Made by a program: the position numbers and the translations under genes. The notes under the pieces were generated by a model. It searched no databases, was not told where the DNA came from, and worked only from the letters and a program-made list of their open reading frames with translations. Below, piece by piece: positions 1-12,779 of a DNA stretch of 64,000 nucleotides. The stretch spans positions 15,934,001 through 15,998,000 of the forward strand of contig CM114271.1 of assembly GCA_050084515.1 (NCBI GenBank), written 5' to 3'. Each line of letters opens with the position of its first letter. Position 1 is the stretch's first letter. This DNA is from Blasia pusilla (Eukaryota > Marchantiophyta > Marchantiopsida > Blasiales).

Positions 1-1620
1 GAGAGTGAGAGAGCTTCATGGAGGAGCTCGATGGTCACTCGTTGCTTTTGCAGGTTGGAGACCGTGTTCCCCATTCAGAGGCTCATGGGAGTGCTCACCG
101 GAGCAAGGGCTGCTTTGATTGTTCTTTGCATTTGCCGATTTTTTGTGTGGAAGAGTGGCGCACGGAAGCGCTGCCCAATTTTTGATAGGGATTGATTATG
201 GGGACGGATTGCCCCATGCCGGCACTCTCGGGAGCACCATGTAGCCTACTGATTTGTATTTTTATAAGTTTTGCATTTTTTTTGGGAGAAATCAGTGCGG
301 AAGCGATGCCGACTTTTGTGTAGGAGAAAGAGACATTGGGCTTTATGACAGTCCCCGTCAACATTTACTGGAATGTCCAATTCTAAATATTTTTTGACGT
401 TGTCATACATCGTAAAGTTGTGCACGTTGTGCAATAAACACTGCGCAATTTGAAGTTGCGAGAGAATGGTTATGGTCAATCTTGCAAAAATTCCATTGCT
501 AGGCGATTTTTAGGGTTAAATTGTTCAAACCCTAAACCAGCCACCAAGCCGGCGGCGGCCATCGCCGTCATAGTCACCATCAACGGTCCGCCGTCGAGAG
601 TCAACCATCACCATCAACGGTCAACCGTAATCGTAACCGGTCGGCCGTCACCATCAACGGTCAATCATCACCGTCAACGGTCCACCGTCCGTTGTCCACC
701 CTTTGGTTCCCATTGTCGCCATTACGGAGTGGAGGGTCTTCCACAATATTTGTTGATTCTCTGAATTACGTCACCACCACATACTTTTTTTTGGCCGCCA
801 CCATCATAAAAGTTTCGTCATCAACCAATGATAGCAGATGACCTTTAGTTATGGTGTTTGAGTTTTGATTTCATGCTGTTATGTTGTGATTGGTAGCCGC
901 TCGACGACGATCGAGTACCGTGCCGTGACGCCAGTAGCCGCAACGCGCCGTGACGCCCGTAGCCGCAACGCGCCGCCGATTGTTGCGACGTGCCGCTTGT
1001 GGCCGCACTGCACCGTCTCGATCGCAAAACCGCTCCTTCACTAAGGAGAAAAGCGTGTGAATTGTTGATTGAGGAGGGTATGCTGCCGAGTGCTGCACCC
1101 CATTCCCGAGTGTCCTGCTCTTTGTAACCGTTCCATGCCGTCAGTGCCGCACCAGACCGCTCAACTTGCACCGCACATCGAGGAGGTTTAGCACCGTCAG
1201 TACGAGAGGAGTACGAATTACTGATTGGAGGAGTTGTCTTCACGACCGAGTTCGGGTCGAGATTTGCAGTTGATGAGGAGCGACATCGATATGTGTTCAG
1301 GTTACCCATTCTGGTCCTTTATCCTGCACGTATGAGGGATTCTCATATTTGGGTAGTTTATTTGGGGATATTGGGTTGTAGGGATGCTAAGAGCATCATT
1401 CATGTATGTCGTTTAGGGGACATAGACCTGTGTGGGATGTCCGGAGTTGAGGGTAGGTTATCGATGAGATGACAGCCAAGTCGATTTTCCCCACCACGCC
1501 GCGTGTTGCCGCATGTTATACGTCTCGGGGAGGGAGAGTGTAGATCGAGTGTCGCATGTTTGGGATGAGTGATTGAGGGATTACTCGCGAGGTTGAGAGT
1601 GATCAGGTGAGAGGGGCACG
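1..1620 (+). other. 5' leader of element A
   Basis: This noncoding leader runs between the missing M1 block and gag. It matches the D leader (38,063-39,860) and, inverted, the G leader (58,960-60,482). It holds CCGCACC-like repeats around 900-1,300 and CAACGG repeats around 580-690. No convincing ORF crosses it. Its length, about 1.6 kb, is long for a plant gypsy leader. Confidence 0.7.
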
Positions 1621-1629
1621 AGGATCATC

Positions 1630-2910
1630 ACGGCGTCCGTTCGGGACTTTGAGAGGCGAGGTGGTGAACCCGAGAGTAACTCTAGAGGTTTTACGCGGAG
1701 TGGTGCGAGGTTCCGGGGGTCTCCACATGAGGGACCACCTCGACCTCCTTCTGTGTCATCATCAGACAAGGGGGAGGGTGTAGAGGAGTTTGTGATCACA
1801 TCGCCACACATTGTGAGTGGTCCTACCAGTTGGGCGTACGAGATGGACGACCGGGGTAGAAGACCGTGTAGGTTTTCAGGTGCAGTAGGCACGATTGAGT
1901 TGCTCGATTTCATAGCAGAGTTTAAGAGTTGGTGTGACTCCCAGCGGGCTAGGAACTCTAGAGAGTTCAACCCGTTTACAGCATGGAACGGTATGTTCCA
2001 GCATTTAGAGGGGGCGCCCATGGACGATTACCATGAGTTTTCTCAGAGATATGCACGTGAGATTGAGGCATGGAGGCTCTACTATGACCCATATTATGTG
2101 TCATGGACGGAGCCGTTCCCATATGAGGAGGAGGAGTCAGGAGAGGCTAACTTACTCTTACACTAGTGACATTTTAGGAGGGGTCACTCGCACTGGAGCA
2201 ATTGCACCGACGAGTCGGGTTCGTCCCAAGTTCAACCCTATGGTTGAGTTCTTTGCTGAGTTGAGGGCGAGCTACCAAGGGGTACGGACGGAGAAGTTGC
2301 GGAGCATCCACGACTTCCAGAGGCGCCCGGGTGAGAGTTTGCGTGAGGCTTACACTCACTTGCGCCAGTTGATCAACGTCACTCAGGGGTGACAGAGGCT
2401 CAGGTTATCCAATCATGGTACGCGATGCTGGACCGGACCCTGCGGACACGGGTGCGGGAGGGGATGCTTCTTATGAACACCTCCCCTACGTCGAGAGATG
2501 TTTTTTAGGACCGCCGAGAACATTGAGCGCAACATGGCGGAGGAGAGCGTAGCCACCATGGGTTCTGGGCGAGAGTAGTCACGATTGGCTGCACCACCTG
2601 TGCAGCAACGTGGACTCTGAGATAGGTTGACTGTGGCACCACGAGCTAAGGGAGGATACCGGGAGGCCGTGCCACAAAGACCTGCGCCTTCATATGCGGC
2701 TCAGCAGCAGCCGCCCACTATTACTTGTTGGTCATGTGGTGGAGCCCATCATCAGCGCGATTGCACTCGTCAGGGTCATGGACATGTGCCTCAGCATGGA
2801 GGAGGAGATGGTACTACACTAAGAGGTTATCAGTGTGACTATTGTCAAAGGTATGGTCATACACGCGCTAGGTGTTTCAATTTACATCTTGAGTTACGTC
2901 CGGACTGAGG
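1630..2910 (+). pseudogene. Element A gag with CCHC knuckles (broken)
   Basis: Gag would form the virus-like particle and package RNA. The capsid core at 1,900-2,110 has the clan pattern of an aromatic-rich W-N-G-M-F-Q-H-L-E-G segment, then MDDYHEFSQ and EIEAWRLYY. A frameshift follows near 2,140-2,170, and stops lie near 2,390 and 2,510. Two nucleocapsid knuckles sit at about 2,727-2,890. The first starts CWSCGGAHHQRDC, with one residue fewer than usual between Cys and His. The second, CDYCQRYGHTRARC, is a canonical CX2CX4HX4C. No start codon is visible upstream of 1,753. In copy D the homologous reading begins with ATG at 39,870. Confidence 0.85.
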
Positions 2911-3059
2911 GCTAGATAGGGCACCAGAGCGAGTAGCCGGTCTGGGTGGGCCTAGAGATCGTGCACCAGGTGGTCCCATTGGGGGACGAGGAGCTGGAGT
3001 TGCCGGATAGGATGGTGGTGCTGCCCGTGGAGGAGGCATAGTACCACCATCTAGACACG

Positions 3060-4264
3060 CCAAGGGAGATGCCTAGGATGGCTGCTCAGATACAAAAGCT
3101 ACATGAGCAGATTGCCGTTATGGCATTGAGGATATCCGATGCCGGATCCGTGGCATCGACATCATATGGAGCAGCCAGAGATATGGAGAATCCTGGTTGG
3201 ATGTGCGGGATTGTCCAAATGGAGGCCGCCATAGTTGTGATGCTTGGAGTAGCAGCAGACTTGGATCCACAGCGAGGGGAAGCCGGAAAAAGGACTAGGC
3301 TTCCTCAGTCTTTCACGTTGTCCGAAGCAATGAGGACCCCATCGATGGGTCCTCATCAAAGGTCATGGAGAGTTGGTGATGTTGTTGGTGTGCAGTCATG
3401 GAGGGCGATGGGAGAAGCAAGTGCGACGACTCCTAGTGTTGATGTTGAGGAGGGGCATGTGTCAAGCACATTGTTGGGGGCGGCCACCATTGTGTACCGC
3501 ACTCCTTTATTTTCTGCTTCCGATGTTATGACGTTAGGGGGTACGCCCGCCGAGGCTTTTGGCTGGCCGCTGCACTATGTGAGCACGGAGTTTCGTGCAT
3601 CACATTCAGAGGTGATTGCAGAGGAGGTGATGGCCCTGCCCTTGGAGGAGATGCTCGGGTCGTCCATGTCAAATTCATGGCAGGCTGCGGGTGCTAGGAT
3701 GGCGGAGATGCCCGCTAGACCCGCGATAGAGCGTGCCATGGCTTTTCCTGGTGTTTTGTTGTTGGATAATCGAGGAGAGGTCTTCCAGTTGGTGAGTCTC
3801 GGAGGTAGAGCTTTTATCCTCAACGCGTCTTGTTGGATTCAGGAGTGCAACCCCTGATTTTGGGGAAAGTGTCATTCACAGGATTGGGCTTGACGAGAGC
3901 CGATGTGGAGCGTTGTCCATTCCGGATACAAAAATCCTTGGGTGGAGCGAGTACCACACAGTATCTTACTCGATAAGAGGTCGTGGTGAGGATTTTCCCG
4001 GGACATCCTATAGATGAGTTCGTGTTGCGAGCCAAGGTGATAGTGACTGATGCAGAGTCCTACAACGTCTTGGTTAGTGGAGTAGTGTTATACCAGATGG
4101 GGTTTTCCCTCGATTACTGGGAAGAGTCAGCGTCCTATAGACCAGGATGGCAGTCAGGTGATGGGCGCCTTAGCTCATTACCCGTTCGATTCATAGGTGC
4201 AGTGATCAAGCGAAGGCCAGGAGAGGTGGCGACCTTAGCAGCATTTAGCAGTGCCATCACTTAG
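3060..4264 (+). pseudogene. Element A spacer and aspartic protease (broken)
   Basis: The open part 3,069-3,857 begins with a short helical, Gln/Leu-rich segment found in the same place in B, C, D and G, followed by an Ala/Val-rich spacer of unknown role. The protease active-site loop LLDSGVQPLILGK lies at about 3,826-3,865, one base out of frame with the spacer. The DSG triad is intact. The second protease landmark, the hydrophobic YNVLVSGVVLYQMGF segment, is at about 4,060-4,110. The rest, to 4,264, is a linker leading to the methyltransferase. Confidence 0.75.
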
Positions 4265-4479
4265 CCTAGTGATTTGATTGAGGGACATGTCCATATAGAG
4301 GATACTTCCGTTCCTGATATTTCTATGGAGAGGAGTGTTATGGTAGCCGCATCATTCCGTGGAGGAGAGGTACCATTGTGGGGCTCGACTGAGGAGCTTC
4401 GACGATTGGCAGATGAGCACGTGCAGACCGCGTGGAGCAAGGCGTTTGCACCAGAGCGTGACGGGTCAGAGGAAACCGA

Positions 4480-5560
4480 GGTAGCAGGGAATGCTACGAT
4501 GACACCCTTGGATACCACACCCATTGTGTGGTGTATCTTGGAGGAGGGTATTTGAGTGTTAGATCTCTTTGGAGGGATTAGCACCGGGTTAGCTGTTGTT
4601 TTGTAGGGAGGAGTGCAAGTGCAGCAGTACCTGTATGTGGAGAGTGATGATGTTGCGAGGCGCATCTCACTACGACATATGGCGCAGTTACGCCTACGTT
4701 TTCCCGACTTATTGTCTACGTCCACGGTACAAGGGTACGTACCAGTGTTCTCTACCGAGGATATTTCGTTGTTGGGGGCGTAGGACTTAGAGCGAGTAGG
4801 GACCATTGATTTGGTCATTGCTGGTTGGCCATGTCAAGGCCAATTGAGTGTTGGACGAGCTAGCGGGTTGGCTAACACTCAGTCCAGGTTGTTTTGGGAG
4901 ATGTTGAGGATCTTACGGCAGTTGCAGGAGCACAAGTCTCGTTCTCCGGCCTACATTCTGTAGAATGTGCCGATCTTAGGAGACTCCAAGTCACGAGTGG
5001 TGACGAGTGCTCATCAGGTGTGTGACTGGATCGGCCCAACAATGTTCTTGGATGCGGCGAGTGTAGGTTCTAGAGCCCATCGCCTGCGTCTATGGTGGAT
5101 CAACTTGGTGCCCCATGCGGTGTTACGGAGGGCATATGCGAGAGTGGAGCGCCCCTCCCATTTGTTAGTGGATTCCATTCTAGATCCAGGTCGTCAATTA
5201 CAGGTAGTGAGGCACGATGATCAACCACCGTTGACTGTGGTCAACAGGGTAGGCAGGACGCGGGCAACCTTGCCCACGTTTGTGAGTTTTCCCACTTCCT
5301 ATGCATACAAGGAGGTTGATCTTGGCTTGGTTTGGGATGACCAGGTTCAGCAGTTGGTGGAGCCCAACGCTGACGAGAGAGAGCAAGTGATGGGATTTTC
5401 CACATGAGTGACGGAAGTACCGTCAATGTTAGAGGCATCACGACGCCATGTATTGGGTCAGGTGATGGACCTGAATTGCTTGATATGGATCCTCAGCTTG
5501 GGAGTGGCTGAGCAGCGCCATATGAGATCGCGACAGATCACAGCGGTTGCGTTGGTGAGC
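4480..5560 (+). pseudogene. Element A cytosine-C5 DNA methyltransferase domain (broken)
   Basis: The landmarks occur in the order seen in DNMT3/DRM enzymes. AdoMet motif I, VLDLFGGISTGLA, is at 4,557-4,597. The catalytic GWPCQGQ loop is at 4,825-4,845. Motif VI follows at 4,960-4,975, where ENV has become stop-NV. The AHRLRLWWINL motif is at 5,077-5,110. The C-terminal ASRRHVLGQVMDLNCL motif is at 5,430-5,480. Stops at 4,555 and 4,603 and small shifts break it. It sits exactly between protease and reverse transcriptase, as in B, D, E and G. Cellular DNMT3/DRM enzymes transfer methyl groups to cytosine de novo; that activity for the ancestor is inferred. Confidence 0.85.
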
Positions 5561-5842
5561 CCCATGCCTACCAAGATGATGGAGGCAGTGGTTGGGGGCA
5601 AGACCTGAGGAGATCTACACACCAAGGGAGATCGGGAGAGACACCCTTGGACTTCTTAGGATGTTTTGCAGGTACGCCATGAGATGATAGCCACAACATC
5701 GAGCGTGGTTCTGAGCACTGCACGTGGAGGAGATCAGAGTTTTCAAATGGCTGTAGGAGAGCGGCCGAGTGTTGTTGTTCGAGACGGGGTTGCATCGTAG
5801 CAACCACCGATACCCGCGCCGGAGAGTCCTACCATAGTCACG

Positions 5843-7310
5843 ATGGAGACTTGGGAGCAAGATATGGGCCCTAAGTTGACAGGAGGAGAGCCGCGCCGGA
5901 TACATCAATTCCTCAGGAGTTGTAGGAGTTGCTTTGCATTTAGCATGGAGGATTTGGGTACGCTGAAGGGACGGGGGATCCGCATTGAGTTGTCAAGTGA
6001 AACGCCAATCTTCCGACGAACCTACATGTATAGTGATATGGAGAGGGCTCTGATTCAGAGTAGGAGCCAGGACTTGGTTGGAGCAGGACTAGTGGAGATG
6101 TCGCATGGAGAGTATGCATCTGCCACTATCACGCCCGCCAAGAAGGATGTGCATGGCAACTAGACGGATAGTCGGATATGTGGGGACTACCGACCTATCA
6201 ATCGGCAGACGAAGTCCAGTATGATGCCATGCCCACCCTTGAGGAGATCTTTGATGCGATTGGTCACGCAAAGGTCTTCAGTTCATTGGATTTGCAAGCC
6301 GGATACTAGTAGTTACCTATCAGATTTGAGGATAGGTAGAAGACGGCATTTTGGGGCATCGATCCTCACAGGAAGGATTGTTTGTGCCAGTGGCGGTTCT
6401 TACCATTTGGGTTAAAGAACGCCTCGGCTGAGTTTCAAAGGGTCATGGATAGGATCTTGGCTGGTTTGGATTCTGCTAGGTGTTAAATTGATGACATCGT
6501 AGTCTTTAGCGCCATGGTTAAGGAGCATGAGTGACATCTAGAGGAGGTGTTTCGACGATTGAAATTACATGGGCTGAAGCTACATCCAGGCAAGTGCAAG
6601 TTCTTCTACGACCAGATTGAGTACTTGGGTCATACAATATACCCATGGGGCCTTGGTGTTCAACAAAAGAAGGTAGAGGCTATCTCACGCATTCCACACC
6701 CTACAAATGTGAGCCGTGTTCGCGCATTCATGGGATTGGTGAACTTCTATCGATGGTACGTCAAGATATTCAGTTTGATTGCAAAGCCGCTAACCTTGCT
6801 GACCAAGGTGGATCACGAGTGGCATTGGGGGGATGAGCAGGAGCGAGCATTTCAGTTGCTCGAGGATAGGTTGACGTCCACGCCCATCTTGAGGAGACCG
6901 ATCAGGGGGCATCCTTTCCAATTGCACATAGATTGGAGCATGTTGGGGGCTTGGAGCGGTGCTCACCCAATATGATGATGAGGGACGAGAATACGTGGTG
7001 GCTTACGAGAGCCGCTCGAACAACGTTGTAGAGGCAAAGTACAGCTCGTATGAGGGTGAGTGCTTGGCTGTAGTGTAGGTTGTCGCGCATTTCAGGTGTT
7101 ACTTATTCGGAAACCCCTTTACCATCATCACTAATCATCAACCAATGAAGTGGTTGATGGAGTCCGATAAGCTTATAGGGAAGCTTGCAAGATGGGCTCT
7201 GTTGTTGCAGGAGTATGATTTTCAGGTGGTGCATAGACTTGAGACGCTCAACCAGGATGCAGATGGGTTGAGTCATAACCCATGCTCGAGTCAGAGAGAT
7301 GCGACTAGAG
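5843..7310 (+). pseudogene. Element A reverse transcriptase and RNase H (broken)
   Basis: The N-terminal RT fingers start at about 5,843 (METWEQDMGP), followed by IFRRTYMYSDMER and the SATITPAKKD segment near 6,120. The palm block for VFSSLDLQAGY is near 6,275-6,310. The catalytic CYIDD box at 6,480-6,495 reads C-stop-IDD, because TAT has become TAA. The connection (KFFYDQIEYLGHTIYP) is at 6,598-6,645. RNase H follows with HIDWS at 6,925 and YEGECLA at 7,050. In-frame stops at 6,163, 6,308 and 7,078 make it inactive. Confidence 0.88.
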
Positions 7311-7397
7311 CTTGATGGCATGGAGAGAGTGATGAGGAGTCAGTGCCAAGATGGCATGCGTCAGCCTATTTAGGCATGTTGGCTATGGAGAGCCAGT

Positions 7398-8760
7398 GTG
7401 GAGACTTTGATGGCGAGGTCTAGTGGAGAGTCCTTGGATCCCGAGGCCAATGTGGAGACGATAGGTAGCCGAGATATTCATGATGATGGAGTAGTCTTGG
7501 AGTACCTTCGTACTGGCAGCATTGCGAGCATAGTGGGTGCTAGAGAGCAGGATCATATCCTACAGCAGGCTAGATGGTTCCGTTGGGAGGGGACACATGT
7601 TTTGAGGGTTTGGGAGGATGGTAGAGTACGCGTAGTGCCGCATCCTTTTCAGAGAGCACGACTAGTGCAGCATGCCCACGAGGAGTTGGGTCACTTTGGG
7701 ATGAAGCAGACGTAAAGATTGTTCTAGATTCAATATTAGTGGCAAGGCGTGCAGACTGACGTTCAACAGTTTGTTGCCAAGTGCATGGTGTGTGATCACG
7801 TTTGAGCATCATTCAATGCTCCGACTCCACAATTTCATCCATTATCGATCATGGGCTTATGGTATAGATGGAGTTTGGATTTTGCAAGACCTTTCCCTTT
7901 GACGGAGCGTCATAGTCGTTATGTGTTGGTGGCGGTCGAGTATTTTTCGAAGTGGATCGAGTTGGTTGCATTGTCTGACAAAGCGAGTGAGGGAGTAGCT
8001 TATGCCTTCCTTGATAGAGTGCTGAGTCATTATGGCGCACTGGCTGAGGTGTTGACACACCAAGGTACCGAGTTTCGTGGTGAGTTCCAGGCCTTGTGTG
8101 ATCAGGCGCTGATTAACCACCGCACGACTTCGCGAGATCATCCTCGAGGCAGGTGGATTAGCGGAGAGAGTTGTACAGACGGTGAAGAGGGATTTACGCA
8201 AGTATGGCTTGCATAGAGGTCACCTAGGAGATTGGGACCTCCAGTTGTTGTGGTTGGCGATGGGATACAGATTCAGCAGGCATGCATCCTTAGCGTCTTT
8301 AGCGCCTTTTTCACCGTACTTGCTACTTTATGACCGAGAGCCAGATTCACCTGCGGCCATTCGTCGAGATGCTGGTGAGGTGCTGGACATTGATGACCCA
8401 GATATATGGATGCAAGCATGTTCTCATAGGGCTGAGTTATTTCGGAGAGTGATGCTCATGGCGTTCGAGAACTTGGCGATTGCGCATCATCGGAATACGT
8501 TGAGGTATGCGACTATTGGGGGTGGTGGTTATAACCCAACTAGCCGGAGGTTTCATCAGGGAGATTATGTCTACTTGCGATGAGAGCGGCGACCGACGTT
8601 GGATGATCGTAGGGCGCACTATCTTGAGAGTGCGTGACGTTTTGCCCTCTGGTGTTCTCTTGTTGGAGGGACGCGATGGTATGGTATGGAAGGACCATGT
8701 GCGTAATTGTGCGCCATGTCACCTTCCTAACATTGATGGTACATTAGATTCGAGCTCAAC
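7398..8760 (+). pseudogene. Element A DDE integrase with GPY/F-like C-terminal part (broken)
   Basis: The upstream linker (7,398-7,660) leads to the HHCC zinc-binding region, with HEELGHFG at 7,677-7,700 and the CMVC pair near 7,785. The catalytic core starts with WSLDFARPF at 7,869-7,895. The second Asp position, near 8,057, reads LTHQGTEF, so the catalytic Asp is replaced by His. The Glu region is near 8,160. The C-terminal part has the FHQGDYVYLR strand (8,548-8,580) and the VLLLEGRDGMVWKDHVRNCAPCHLPN segment at 8,650-8,735, which resembles the GPY/F module. Confidence 0.87.
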
Positions 8761-8769
8761 TGTAGTTCT

Positions 8770-8930
8770 TGCAGGCTTGCGTTGTATGTTGTGTGATTGT
8801 GCTCGTTAGTCACGATGCTAGTCTGTGATGGATGTTTGAGAGGTTGGCATATGGCATGTCTGACGCCACCTCTCTCTAGGGTTCCTCGGGGACGATGGAT
8901 GTGTCCCAAATATACATATAGGAGATACTA
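8770..8930 (+). pseudogene. Element A C-terminal PHD finger (degenerate)
   Basis: The Cys/His pattern is CMLC, VCDGC, GWHMAC and WMCPKY. It matches the PHD spacing C-x2-C, C-x2-C, x4, H-x2-C, then W-x-C-x2-C, but the last Cys has become Tyr and a stop sits after the first pair. PHD fingers read histone H3 tails in nuclear proteins. Copy B (16,705-16,860) holds an unbroken version. The domain occupies the place where chromoviruses have a chromodomain. Confidence 0.8.
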
Positions 8931-8986
8931 GGGAGATACTTTTTGCTATGGATGAGGACATGACAACGAGGGCTACAATCCTTTCT

Positions 8987-10091
8987 ACTCCTTCCATATG
9001 TGAGCCTTTCTTGAGTAAGGAAGAATCACGGAGTTGGATATTGAATGATTTTTCAATACAAAATTATTACGTATACTCTCCATTCTCTCAAAGTGATAAA
9101 CTAAATAGCGAGTGACTTCTTCATAACATTGGATTTTTGCTAATTATAAAATCCTTATAAACTATACGCTTATAAAGAGTATCTGGCGTCCATGGACATC
9201 GTCCTTCCGATTGAGGAAACCGGAGTTGGATATTGAATGATCTCACATGAACGTCTCCAAAAGTGATAAACTAAATAGCTTGAGTGAACCAAAGGTATCT
9301 AAAAAGAGTATCCATCGATCGATTGAGGAAAGCGGCACAACTCGTGCTCCACCCCTATCCATGCTTGACAGACAATCTCTACTCTCCTCAAGAATGGGTT
9401 TTGGCGTAGTTATTCTCCCAAGAGGGGTAATCCACTCTCATTGGGAAAGTAACAAGCCAAAACATTCATTATTTTAATATGACTAAACTCTTCTAAGGTG
9501 ACAAACCTCTCATTTCCACATACACACCACACTCTAGAAACCTCTCGAAGAATAGACCATGGTGAAGCTACTCTCCCAAGAAGGGTGATCCACACTCATT
9601 GGAAGAGCAAGCAATCCCAAAGCCATATATTCAAGAGTGACATGAGAGACTCAAGATGTGGAATAGAAGATGATGAACCCTTGAAGGTCCCTCATCTTTA
9701 TATACTCACAAGTGATCCACAAGAATACGAAATAGAGCTAATCTTATCTTGTGCCACATGGCTTCCTCTCAAGGTTTAGCCAATCATATTTTAACACAAG
9801 TAGATTTCCTCTTATCTCTTCCAAAATATTCTTTTTTACCCACTTGATATTTTCCAAATTACCCTAACTAACGTAGCCACCAACCAAGCCTACTTTTGCT
9901 TTTTATTAAAGCATCAACCTCACTACTTTACTTTTATAAAGTCATTTTTTATTTTATTACCTTTTTTCCTAAAGTTGGGCCCCACATAAAAGAGGCACCA
10001 TAAAGAGGTTTAAACATGGGAATTTTTCTTTTCCTAAGCTAATTTACTTAATACTTATAAAACTCTATCTAATACTTAACAAGGAAGGAGT
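8987..10091 (+). mobile_element. Unidentified 1.1-kb insertion between PHD and polypurine tract of A
   Basis: The homologous spacer in B and G is only about 170-180 bp, whereas A has about 1.26 kb. The extra AT-rich block is bounded by a 9-bp inverted repeat, ACTCCTTCC at 8,987 and GGAAGGAGT at 10,083. It contains an internal direct repeat (AAGTGATAAACTAAATAGC) near 9,100 and 9,260. No ORF with a recognisable domain and no clear target duplication were found. It could be a MITE-like element or several insertions. Confidence 0.4.
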
Positions 10092-10194
10092 TTACACACT
10101 GGCTGATTTTATTATACGAGAGCGTCTTAGAGATATATATTGTGATAGGTAGGGATAGATGGTTATCGAGAGTTAGAGGGATCTAACCACCAGC

Positions 10195-10205
10195 TAGGGG
10201 GGCGA
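10195..10205 (+). other. Polypurine tract of element A
   Basis: The run TAGGGGGGCGA lies just before the first U block. The same tract precedes U1 in B, C, F and G. It would prime plus-strand DNA synthesis. Confidence 0.7.
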
Positions 10206-11081
<876 letters not shown>

Positions 11082-12193
11082 AAGTTCATAGGAGCATCAA
11101 AGCTTGTCTGGAATCCATGATCTGTGTTAGTGGACAAGATACGCAGACACCGTGGAAGCCTTCTTGCTTTTTTCACGAAGATCCTAAGGAAGAGCAATCA
11201 GCCATAAGGGAAGTGCTTTTAGGAATTCCTATATAATTTTATATTTGGCACATGCGGAAAGTTTAGCTCCGAAAACTCCATCAACAAGGGAGATGCCCCA
11301 TTACCAAGGTGGATATGAATCAAGACCTTAGTCAAATTATGCACACGCAATATCTCAATATGTGCCATTCTCTGGAAAACTAAAGTTCATCCTAAATAAT
11401 AAATGCCTATCCAGATCCTCAATAAGTGTCAATGAACTTTGATCGTCCACAAGTATGTTATTTCTGTGCCGTATTTTGTGAAATACTACGTTAGTAACTA
11501 GCACCCAAAATTAGGGTCATAGGTGAAGGCATTAAGAATTGAAGCCAAATATGCCCAAGATACAAATGTTGCATGCCCAATTGAAAGATGGCATGCCAAT
11601 TTGAAGACACATCTAACATTAAGCATGCCAACCAATGGAACAAGGAAGATTATTTGGAGATTGAAATATTGACCAATGGAATTGAGAGTATCTTTTGGTA
11701 CATGGCACTCTTGAAGGTGGAGGAAGGGTCATGAATAAGCCAAGCAAGGTTGCATGGAAACATATAGCCGTGTCTAGTCTAGGAAATGCCCAACAATTTC
11801 CATGTCTTGGTTTTTTTTTATAGCCTGGTGACCCATATGGTCTTGGGATGTGGGAACGTGTGCGGGTTTAGATTAAGGGAGGTGGTTAGGAATCGAATGG
11901 GTGTGTAGGATATGAGCCCTTGTCTGGCCCTCATCAAGCCCGCGCTAGTCACAAAACGGGGGTCAAGAATGGGTGACAGGTTTTTGGATTGGGTTTGGGC
12001 TATCCCAGCCCGGATCTCCGTCGTGGGTAGGGCGAGCTCCAAGGTTGCACGAAAATGTACATGCCACCCGCATCGAAGCCCGCCCCCTGAGGGCCGGAGT
12101 TTGTCGAGCGTGTAGCGGGCACCCAAGCTGGCCAAGGCCAAGCCCGGATTGGTTTTGGGGGGGCGGGCCGCGAGCATCCCGGCCTACACGAAA
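11082..12193. other. Non-element flank between A and C
   Basis: I see no gene here. The part to about 11,815 is AT-rich and unassigned. From 11,820 to 12,190 it is GC-rich with a GGGGGGGCGGG run. With C removed, 12,197 would be continuous with 28,557. Confidence 0.5.
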
Positions 12194-12197
12194 TGTC

Positions 12198-12681
12198 TCT
12201 CACATCTTATTTTGACGTAGGTAGAGTTATCTCGCGTCGACGACATAGAGAGTCAGCAGGTTTTTTGGGTGTAACTTTGTCCCAAGATGTCGGATGAGGT
12301 TGGCGACAAGTTTGTTGTGTCAGGAACGTCGTTTATGGCGATTTCCCAATTTTGGTTTTAGTCCGGCATGTGACCTGCTCGGTCAATGGTCACCCAATAA
12401 CCTATGCATGCGGGTTACCGTTGGGAGGGCTATTTTTGCGAAAAGAGCCTTTTGGCTCTTCCCAAGGGTATAAGAGTGAAGAAGATGGCTTTCCCAAGCC
12501 ATCTTTCTCATGTTGAGCCTTAGGAGCGCCTCTCTTGCATAGATGTGTGTGGGTGTATAGGAGTTAGGGTGCTAACATCCAAATTCCCTTATAGTAGAGA
12601 ATGGATATTGTTCGATATGCCGATGTAGATTCAAGAGTGGAGTTTTAGGCCGGGTGAGCCGTTTTTACCACTCTTGATTTT
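12198..12681 (+). repeat. M1 terminal block of C
   Basis: The block is 484 bp and matches M2 at 27,925-28,412, which is 488 bp. It ends CTCTTGATTTT. The leader begins directly afterwards with ACATGAGAAAG, and no TGG-starting tRNA primer site is visible. Confidence 0.85.
12442..12474 (+). promoter_or_regulatory. Hairpin and TATA box in M1 of C
   Basis: A perfect inverted repeat AAGAGCC-TTTT-GGCTCTT (12,442-12,460) is followed 8 bp later by GTATAAGAG. The pair is kept in M2 (near 28,165-28,195) and in M of E on the opposite strand (near 46,565-46,600). This suggests the promoter, or a stem in the RNA, lies inside the M block. Confidence 0.5.
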
Positions 12682-12779
12682 ACATGAGAAAGATGCGAGG
12701 GGGTAGGGAATTCATTGGTTGCAGATAGGTAAGCAAGTTTCCTTGGTGGGGAGACCCTAGAGACGCGTATGTGACGTTT

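Noticed and set aside
4480-5560. A host methyltransferase gene independent of the transposon
   Set aside because: The domain occurs in five copies at the same polyprotein position, runs in frame with the protease end in E, and has no introns.
11818-12215. GC-rich ORFs on both strands at 11.8-12.2 kb
   Set aside because: Frames on both strands are open because of base composition. No motif is seen, and the frame ends at the C insertion point.
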